Shown: positions 1 through 6,205 of the stretch, in pieces
Layout: each line of letters opens with the position of its first letter
Numbering within the stretch: position 1 is the first letter of the stretch
Origin: Hymenopellis radicata
Taxonomy: Eukaryota; Basidiomycota; Agaricomycetes; Agaricales; Physalacriaceae
Direction of reading: 5' to 3'
Assembly (NCBI GenBank): GCA_015501595.1
Contig: JADNRX010001217.1
Span: 1 to 12,521 of the forward strand
DNA length: 12,521 nt
The notes under the pieces: model-generated
What the model was told of the DNA's origin: nothing
What the model saw: the letters and a program-made list of their open reading frames with translations, nothing else
Database searches by the model: none
Position numbers and translations under genes: made by a program

Positions 1-614
1 CGCAAGAGTTTGACGCCCTAGCTAATTCACCACATGCTGTCTGGGGCCCGTCGGTCACGGTGGGCATAGAATACCTCCTGAAGAAGGAGAACGGGGCCAC
101 ACTTCCTGGATCCATTCACACACATCCTTGGCCCCATCCTCAGTATCAGCAACAACGGCGACCCAGTTTACATCTGCTCAAGTATATGACAAGGACGGGA
201 ATCCCACTGGAACCACAGAGTCACAGACCGCGCCATCACAAGTCGCGATAACGGGTGCGCTGAAGAGTGGCGCAATCATGAGCATACATTTCCGGGCGGG
301 TATGGAGACACCTCCTAATTCCAAGGCGGCGTTGCCGTTCCTCTGGGTTATCGATGGGACGAAAGGCAGCATCAGAATCGAAAAACCACCCAAACTCGTT
401 TCTGGTGGAGATGTATCCGCCGCGTTTGATCGTGAACGACGAGGTAATTCTGGTGGACGACGACGGGAAGACGAATGAAGGCAGGGCTTGGGAGGAGTTT
501 TTGAAGGGTCGGGAGAAGGGCAACTATACAGACTTGGAAGATGCGGTCAAGATTAAGGAGATCATTGATGCTATCTGGAGAAGTGCGGAGCAAGGCGTGC
601 GTGTAGATGTTTAG
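1..614 (+). CDS. Gfo/Idh/MocA-family oxidoreductase, Gal80-like (3' part)
   Basis: This is the C-terminal ~203 residues of a protein whose N-terminal Rossmann (NAD(P)-binding) domain lies outside the window. Reading starts in frame at base 3 (QEFDALANSPHAVWGPSV) and stops at TAG 612-614. Visible family-like segments are WGPSVTVGIEYL, a beta-strand stretch SGAIMSIHFRAG, and PFLWVIDGTKGSIRIE, which resemble the substrate-binding domain of fungal Gal80-like dehydrogenases. The tail EIIDAIWRSAEQGVRV is the usual C-terminal helix. No intron is seen in this part. Two single-base frame breaks are present: a T seems missing near 124-125 (CCTTGG), and one A seems extra in the run 381-385. With both corrected the segment is 204 codons including the stop. 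The exact substrate cannot be read from sequence; such proteins act in the cytosol on sugars or polyols, or serve as transcriptional co-regulators. The family call is fairly sure, the Gal80 resemblance less so. Confidence 0.72.
557..604 (+). repeat. Duplicated 3' end of oxidoreductase CDS, copy 1
   Basis: These last codons of the oxidoreductase (EIIDAIWRSAEQGVRV) recur at 5933-5980 with about six mismatches in 48 bases, several of them silent. Similarity continues past the stop codon into the 57-bp spacer unit at 615-671. This copy is the functional one because it is joined to the rest of the gene. Confidence 0.85.
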
Positions 615-671
615 TTGTACCAGTCGAACGCAAGTAGTAGTCAAGCAATGATCGGTTTTTGAATGGCCCTC
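615..671 (+). repeat. 57-bp spacer unit, copy 1 (tandem partner of 1254-1310)
   Basis: The unit starts with TTGTACCAGTCGA and ends with TTTGAATGGCCCTC, directly after the oxidoreductase stop. The same unit with about 90% identity is found at 1254-1310, and a shorter version (12 bases missing between two CAAG motifs) at 5993-6035. Removing the transposon-like insertion at 681-1253 would leave copies 1 and 2 back to back, so they were probably a tandem duplication before the insertion. The unit lies in the 3' untranslated/spacer DNA between the oxidoreductase and the HRQ1 start region. Confidence 0.8.
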
Positions 672-672
672 G

Positions 673-680
673 TTGTACCA
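673..680. repeat. Target-site duplication, left copy (TTGTACCA)
   Basis: The octamer TTGTACCA is found perfectly at 673-680 and again at 1254-1261, on either side of the inverted-repeat-bounded element 681-1253. An 8-bp duplication is characteristic of hAT-superfamily insertions. A caveat is that the host DNA here was itself tandemly repeated and already contained this octamer at the start of each 57-bp unit (also 615-622). Confidence 0.6.
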
Positions 681-697
681 TGAGTATATACACAATA

Positions 698-731
698 CGT
701 ACTATTAGTTATTATGTACATTGACTGAAAT
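698..731 (+). repeat. Left terminal inverted repeat (inner, best conserved part)
   Basis: It begins CGTACTATTAGTTATT and includes GACTGAAAT. It pairs with the reverse complement of about 1206-1238; mismatches and two single-base gaps show that the two arms have diverged, so the insertion is not very recent. Confidence 0.65.
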
Positions 732-886
732 GTGTAAAATGACTGAAATCGGGAAGACAGGGCTTCGGCGGGATCCCGATAACTGAAATTGGTACAGCAC
801 CTCCCGACGCACTGTTCGGGCTGATCCAGTGAGCGAAATGCCTGAACAAGTGCTGGGGAGACCCCAGACCCCCGAGAAGATATATT

Positions 887-1018
887 CCCACCACCCGAAC
901 CCCGAACCCGAACCCCTAACCCCGAGAACTAGGCTTCGGTTCCCGAAGCCTAAGTGTAGGGCGCGCGCCGAAGTGTCAACCAACCTACCCTAACCTCCCG
1001 CCTAACCAACCTAACCCA
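887..1018. repeat. C-rich telomere-like degenerate repeat with G-quadruplex potential
   Basis: From 887 to 923 the plus strand has successive CCC/CCCC blocks separated by GAA, TAA and similar short linkers. The minus strand therefore has six G-tracts of three or more with short loops, a classic quadruplex pattern. From about 983 to 1017 there are degenerate CCTAA/CCCTAA units (for example CCTACCCTAACC), resembling but not equal to the fungal telomere repeat. All of this lies inside the transposon-like element. Confidence 0.6.
930..952. other. Perfect 10-bp hairpin in the centre of the element
   Basis: TAGGCTTCGG (930-939) pairs perfectly with CCGAAGCCTA (943-952) across a three-base loop TTC. 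It lies near the midpoint (967) of the inverted-repeat element and next to the quadruplex tract. There is no following T-tract, and in a fungal context nothing points to a terminator. Confidence 0.6.
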
Positions 1019-1205
1019 TCCTAACCGGAATACATCAATCACCACAAACTGCGCCACATCATCGGGGTCGTCCTGCAAATAAGGAAATAGCGGTCGGGCG
1101 CACCTATCGTTCGCAATTCTAGTCATTCTGTACAAGGGGACCGATTTTAGTTGTTTTTTATCGAAAAAATTGCAACACAGCAATAATAACTGAAAAACGG
1201 TACCG

Positions 1206-1239
1206 AATTCAGTCGTTAACAAAATAACTATAGTACGGT
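1206..1239 (-). repeat. Right terminal inverted repeat (inner part)
   Basis: Read on the minus strand this is CGTACTATAGTTATTTTG followed by GACTGAATT, mirroring the left arm at 698-731. The element probably ends at about 1253, next to the right TTGTACCA. Confidence 0.65.
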
Positions 1240-1253
1240 TTTTGTCATCCCTC

Positions 1254-1310
1254 TTGTACCAGTCGAGTGCAAGTAAGTAGTCAAGCAAGGATCGGCTTTG
1301 AATGGCCCTC
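1254..1310 (+). repeat. 57-bp spacer unit, copy 2
   Basis: This repeats 615-671, differing by four substitutions and two short gaps. Its first eight bases are the right copy of the putative target-site duplication. It continues into TTGTCCACCATCACG and then the broken HRQ1 start at 1330, the same order seen at 5993-6088 before the intact gene. Confidence 0.8.
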
Positions 1311-1329
1311 GTTGTCCACCATCACGTGA

Positions 1330-1430
1330 ATGTCAAAAAACGCAGGCAGGACACAGACCCCGACTCAGAACGCGTCGTAGAGAAACGCAAAGCAAAAGCA
1401 AAAGCGAAGCAGACAGCCCCTGAATGGCCC
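1330..1430 (+). pseudogene. Truncated 5' fragment of HRQ1
   Basis: The 100 bases after this ATG match the first coding exon of the intact HRQ1 gene at 6088-6210. The shared block ACAGACCCCGACTCAGAACG, the following CGTCGTA, and the AAAGCGAAGCAGACAGCCC region are near-identical. Here the frame is lost within the first codons, giving only about 16 codons to a TAG. Similarity ends abruptly at GAATGGCCC (about 1430), before the first splice site of HRQ1, and no helicase sequence follows. It is a dead duplicate of the gene head. Its CCCC at 1417-1420 keeps the phase expected for APEWP, whereas the intact copy has only CCC at 6197-6199, which helps show a base is missing there. Confidence 0.88.
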
Positions 1431-2358
1431 GATTGTAGCGCCTTGTTACAGTAGCATCCATCTACTTGGCACATCTATCACCTGTGCCCACTGCCCACTT
1501 TGCCATTACTCGTCATCCTTGCGGGGCGGCGGCCCGCATGGCTGAAGCATTGTCTAGATCAACCCAGTAGCTTGAGCAACCGAGAACGAATTCCACGAGC
1601 GACACTCACTTCGGCCATTTCAAACTTGACGCGTCCAGTGGCCTGGCCGTCAGCGATGGCAAGAAGAGACGTCAGCGGAGGGTGGCCGACTACAGATGCG
1701 AGCGTATCCCGGTGCTGATGTGTAAGCCAGTCACTGTTCTAATGTGAGCCACTATCCCGAGGGAAACAAGGTCAAGATCTCTCACTATTTAGTCAGGTCC
1801 GCATGGCCTATTGACCAAGTGGGTCAATACAGTCTCGTAAGGGAAAGCATCCACGAACCGGTCCCAGTATAACGAGCGTGTACTATAACAGCGTCATCAG
1901 CAGTCAACTAACCCATGACAATCAACGCACAATGCTCTAGCTGTGTATTCGCGTATAACGTAGCTCCGAAGACTGTCTCAACGATTATAAAGGATAGATT
2001 ATTGCGAAAAATACAGCTTCACCATGGTTTAATGAGAGTTCGACTGTTTACACTTGTTTCTCTGACACGATCGGATGGATATATCCAAATTTGCTTCCTG
2101 CGCTCACCCACCTCCATTTTGGCTTTGAAACGAATACCTGTTGACACTCTTTCTTACCGCCACCTTTCCCCGACGACAAATTGTCAGTGAATAAGCACCC
2201 ATTTTGGAATTGTAAGCAGCGGGAGCCCGCCCAGGTTGTTTATACTTACGTGGAGGATATTTCGGACTCGCCACCGCTGACACTTATGCGACAGGCTGGA
2301 ATAGGTCTGAAGGACGGACGACAGTGGTCGGCTTATGACATCGTTCCATCGTTCTACC
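1431..2358. other. Intergenic region upstream of MTR4; no gene recognised
   Basis: The 928 bp between the HRQ1 fragment and the MTR4 start contain several short open frames (for example 1915-2190 and 2181-2366 on plus). None has a recognisable domain, a plausible splice continuation or similarity to a family I know. It must contain the MTR4 promoter and 5' leader if that gene is active, but I see no clear TATA box or other named site. It lies within the ~4.5 kb block (1431-5932) bracketed by the duplicated oxidoreductase-HRQ1 junctions, so it presumably arrived or was rearranged together with MTR4. Confidence 0.6.
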
Positions 2359-5300
2359 ATGGTTGATCTCTTCTCATTTCTCGATGATAATCCGACAGCG
2401 GACGACGCCATGCAAGTCGGTGAAGTCGCTTCATCCGTGAATACATCAACGAAACGTAAAGGCAGTCACGAACTCACGGACGCCGATGGTGGTAAGCTGC
2501 CGTCTCTCAAAAGACTTCGTCTTTCTGATTCTTCACGCCAAACGCCCTTCGGCCAATTACTCTGGACGATTTTGAGACCGAGGCTAAGCGAGATGTCGCT
2601 GCTATTGCGGGGTTACAAGGCAACGAAGAGACAGGTGTGCGCCTTGAACTAAAGCATCATGTCAGTCCGTTAGCTTTCGTGTTGAAACTTCTCTCATTCT
2701 CAGCAAGGCTCGCCACCAAGTTGCTGTTCCCCCGGTCATAACTATGAACCCATTTCCGAGCATGTGCGCCAGCCAAACCTGCCCGCGAATATGCTTTTGA
2801 GCTGGATCCATTCCAGAAGGTGTCCGTGTCCGTCATCCAGCGTAACGAGAGTGTCTTGGTTTCTGCACACACCAGTGCTGGAAAGACTGTCGTTGCGGAG
2901 TACGCCATCGCCCAGTGTTTGGAACGAAAGCAGCGCGTCATTTACACCAGCCCGATAAAGGTGAATCCTTTTGCTGATGTTCTGACTGCAGCTTACTGTT
3001 TAACCTAGGCGCTCAGCAATCAAAAATATCGCGATATGGTGGCTCTGTTCGAGATGTCGCCTGATGACGGGGGATGTGACTATCAATCCATCTGCTACGT
3101 GCTTGGTGATGACAACAGAAGTCAGAATTACTTTTCTCATTGGTCGTACAACATAGTTAACATGACGACTAGATCCTGCGCTCCATGCTCTATCGTGGTT
3201 CTGAAATCATCCGCGAGGTTGCATGGGTCATATTCGACGAGATCCACTACATGCGTGATAAAGAACGTGGCGTCGTGTGGGAAGAGACCATCATTCTCCT
3301 TCCGCACACCGTCCGCTACGTCTTTTTGTCTGCAACAATTCCTAATGCCATGCAATTCGCGGAATGGATTTGCCAGATTCATGATCAGCCTTGTCATGTT
3401 GTTTACACCGATTACCGCCCAACCCCTTTGCAACATTACCTATTTCCTTCCCATGCGGAGGGCATCTACCTGGTCGTCGATGAAAAGGGCGAGTTCAAGG
3501 ACGAAAATTTTACCAAGGCTATGGGTCAGCAGCTGCAGGCTCGTGCAGAGGATCCGGCAGATTCCCATAGTGGCAAGGGCAGGAAGGGGAATTCGAGGAA
3601 AGGCGGCGAGAAAAAGGAAGCTCCGTCTGACATCTTGCGTCTCGTCAAGAGAATTGTCAGCGGTAATAACCATCCAGTCATCGTGTTCTCATTCAGCAAG
3701 CGTGACTGTGATGGTCACGCACTCGCGATGGCTAAATCTGAACTCAACAGCGAGGAAGAACAGAGTCAAGTTTCTCATATATGTTCTAGTGCGCTTGCCG
3801 TACTACCCAGCGAGGACAGCGAATTCCCCCATATTTCTCAGTTAATTCCTCTTCTCAGACGTGGCGTTGGCATTCACCACAGCGGTCTTCTTCCCATCTT
3901 GAAGGAAACTGGTCGAGATTCTTTTCCAGGAAGGACTAATCAAGGTGCTTTTTGCAACGGAAACGTTCTCGATAGGCCTGAATATGCCTGCCAAAACTGT
4001 CGTGTTCACCGGAAGTCGCAAATTCGATGGGCGGGAACAACGGACGCTATCGTCTGGCGAGTACATCCAAATGTCGGGTCGCGCAGGTCGCCGTGGTCTG
4101 GACGATCGAGGTATCGTCGTTCTTATGTGCGACGAGAAATTGGATGCCATAGTCGCCAAAAACATGATCAACGGCCAGCCGGACCGTCTGGACTCGGCTT
4201 ACCATCTGGGGTACAACATGACACTAAACCTCATGAGAATCGAGGGCATCAGCGCCGAATACATACTGGAACGCAGTTTCTTTCAATTTCAGAGTAGAGC
4301 TTCTATTCCGCAGTTGGAAACAGGTCTGTGTCGTCCTTTCAACAATGTTCCAGCGGCTCATTTGCGTAGATCTGAAGGCGCAACAACAATTGCAGAACAC
4401 TTTCGCCATTGATAATGAAGTACTTGTCGCTGAGTACTACAACGTCAGACAGCAACTGGATCGGTTGGCGAACGACATGACGGCCGTTATCACACACCCG
4501 GCTTACTGCCTCCCCTTCATGAAGCCCGGGCGACTAATTCACATCAAGTTTCGAGATTTGGACTTTGGATGGGGGATTTTGATCAACTATCAAAAGCGGA
4601 TAACGTCGAATGTGAGTTTCTTTATACACGACGTTTCTGCTCGCCAACCCGAACCATCAGAAGCACGACGTGGCTACCTTACCTCCAAACGAACAATATG
4701 TGCTTGATGTCCTGTTGAACTGTGCACCGGGGTCGGCTGCACCGGCAAAGAAGACGGACGTCTGTCCTACTCCTGGAGGGGTGATGCCATGTCCATCGAA
4801 CGTATCAGGTATTCCCTTGGTTCTTCCAGTGCTACTTTCCACCGTTCAAGGCATTTCACACCTGAGTGCCTATTTACCCAAGGATTTACGTCCTGATGGA
4901 ACTCGCCGGCCGTATGGAATGCAATACTCGAGATAAAACGACGATTTCCCGACGGCATATCACTGCTCGATCCTGTTGAAAACATGGGCATCAAAGACGA
5001 TAAGTTTGTAGAGATTACCCAGGTGAGTACTATCACAACCTACGATGCTCACTGTTAATGTTTCTCCAGAAAATTGAAGTCTTGGAATCGAAACTCTTCG
5101 CTAATCCGCTCCATGCGGATCCGCGGCTTCCGGAGTTGTACACGCTGTATTCCAAGAAACTCGAGTGTCAAGAACGCATTCGTACTCTCGAACAGCAGAT
5201 AAATACGATCCATAACACGGTGATGTTCGACGAGCTGAAGAGTCGAAAACGTGTTCTACGACGATTAGACTTCATCAAGTCGATATCCTGGAACTGAAAG

Positions 5301-5913
5301 GCAGGGTAGCATGCGAAATCAGCACTGGGGACGAACTGCTGCTCACCAATCTGCTGTTCGACGGTGTATTCAACACATTGGGACCGGAACAATGTGCCGC
5401 CCTGTTAAGCTGTTTTGTGCTGGATGAGAAGGTTTGCCGTGTCTCGCTTTGTGTACGCCCGCCTCTCACGTTAGCGTAGAGCGAGAATCCAACCAAAATC
5501 ACGTCAGAGTTAGCTGCGCCGCTGCGAATCCTTCAAGAGCAAGCCCGGCGCATCGCGAAGGTGTCCAACGAATCGAAACTTGACCTTGATGAGAATGCAT
5601 ATGTTTCGTCCTTTCGAGTAGAACTGATGGAGGCCGTCATGTGCTGGTGTGGAGGAGGGTCCTTTACGGACACGTTCAAGGTATGGGACTTGAGATTTCT
5701 CTGTAGTTTTACGCTGAGCACCTATTTACAGCTTACGGATATGTTTGAGGGTAGTCTAATTCGAGTGTTCAGACGACTCGCAGAGCTCCTTCGCCAGATG
5801 ATATCCGCCCCCAAGTCATCGGAAATTCTGAGCTGCAGAAAATTTTTGAAAAGGCACTTGAGTTACTTGAGCGTCCGAATACTGTTATTTTTTGTTCGTC
5901 GCTGTATCTTTGA
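2359..5913 (+). CDS. MTR4: ATP-dependent RNA helicase MTR4 (exosome/TRAMP), 9 exons, frame broken
   Basis: MTR4 is the Ski2-like 3'-5' RNA helicase that unwinds and feeds substrates to the nuclear exosome, alone or in the TRAMP complex. Exons: 2359-2660, 2708-2960, 3009-3120, 3173-4323, 4370-4611, 4661-5022, 5070-5431, 5480-5680, 5732-5913; introns are 46-52 bp. The start is [10 protein letters not shown] in a good ACCATGG context, followed by a basic KRKG/KRLRL nuclear-signal-like stretch. Motif I AHTSAGKT is near residue 155, II DEIH near 246, III SATIPN near 277, and [15 protein letters not shown] near 522. The arch/KOW region has [12 protein letters not shown], and the protein ends with the family tail [11 protein letters not shown]. 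Corrected length is 1057 residues, normal for MTR4. Nine single-base breaks: bases seem missing near 2547, 2733, 2769, 3053, 3059, 4908, 5281 and 5815, and an A extra at 3906-3908. No in-frame stop by substitution and no damaged splice site is seen, so sequence error is more likely than pseudogene. The acceptor of intron 1 (2707, CAAG) is the least certain boundary. Confidence 0.94.
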
Positions 5914-5932
5914 ATCTTCAATTCATATTTCC

Positions 5933-6205
5933 GGAGATCATCGATGCTATGTGGAGAAGCGCTGAGCAAGGCGTGTGTATAGATATATATAGTTGTGCCA
6001 GTCGAGTGCAAGCAAGGATCGGAGTTTGAATAGCCCTCGTTCCGACTTCGGACCGGCCGATCCAGTCTGTCTTCCACCATCACGCGAATGTCAAGCTCTG
6101 AGAGAAAACGCCCGCAGGTCACAGACCCCGACTCAGAACGCGTCGTAAAGAAACGCAAAACCCCAAATAAAGGAAAAGGAAAAGCGAAGCAGACAGCCCT
6201 GAATG
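5933..6205 (+). repeat. Duplicated oxidoreductase-tail / spacer / HRQ1-head junction, copy 2
   Basis: Nineteen bases after the MTR4 stop, the sequence switches to a copy of the oxidoreductase 3' end (5933-5980, encoding EIIDAMWRSAEQGV). This is followed by the spacer unit (5993-6035, lacking 12 bases between CAAG repeats), an extra ~32 bases absent from the upstream copy, and the HRQ1 leader CCACCATCACGCGAATG. The upstream counterpart is 557-671 plus 1254-1430. The orphan oxidoreductase tail has no upstream exon and now sits in the MTR4 3' untranslated region; it is a gene fragment, not a gene. Confidence 0.87.

Larger units (their letters stand above)
681..1253. mobile_element. Non-autonomous TIR element (MITE-like, possibly hAT)
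   Basis: This 573-bp segment splits a pre-existing repeat and is bounded by imperfect terminal inverted repeats. The left arm around 698-731 (CGTACTATTAGTTATT...GACTGAA) matches the reverse complement of about 1206-1238 (CGTACTATAGTTATT...GACTGAA) at about 27 of 32 aligned bases with two one-base gaps. Weaker similarity extends outward to both ends (GAGnnAT-like termini). Flanking octamers TTGTACCA form a candidate target-site duplication. GACTGAAAT occurs twice below the left terminus (723-731, 741-749), and ATAACTGAAA...GGTAC recurs near both ends, as subterminal repeats do. There is no transposase gene; open frames inside it on the minus strand are unrecognisable and glycine-rich by composition. 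It would need a transposase supplied elsewhere. The superfamily is inferred only from the 8-bp duplication. Confidence 0.65.

Noticed and set aside
705..983. 92-codon glycine-rich minus-strand open frame
   Set aside because: Its composition simply reflects the C-rich repeat read on the other strand; no transposase or other motif.
983..1018. Chromosome end or true interstitial telomere
   Set aside because: The CCTAA units are degenerate and short, and unique genes lie on both sides.
950..1288. 112-codon open frame on the minus strand across the inverted-repeat element
   Set aside because: It runs through the right TIR, target repeat and part of the low-complexity tract, has no recognisable domain, and crosses the element boundary; it is best explained as a chance frame.
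1915..2366. Two small plus-strand open frames (1915-2190, 2181-2366)
   Set aside because: No known domain and no splice partners, and the second runs over the MTR4 start; not enough to call genes.
3036..3845. 269-codon plus-strand open frame overlapping MTR4
   Set aside because: It runs across the MTR4 intron at 3121-3172 and is mostly out of frame with the conserved helicase; a shadow frame.
2359..5913. MTR4 as a true pseudogene
   Set aside because: All splice sites, helicase motifs and the C-terminal tail are intact and there are no nonsense substitutions; only one-base length changes, which fits sequence error better. Not fully excluded without reads.
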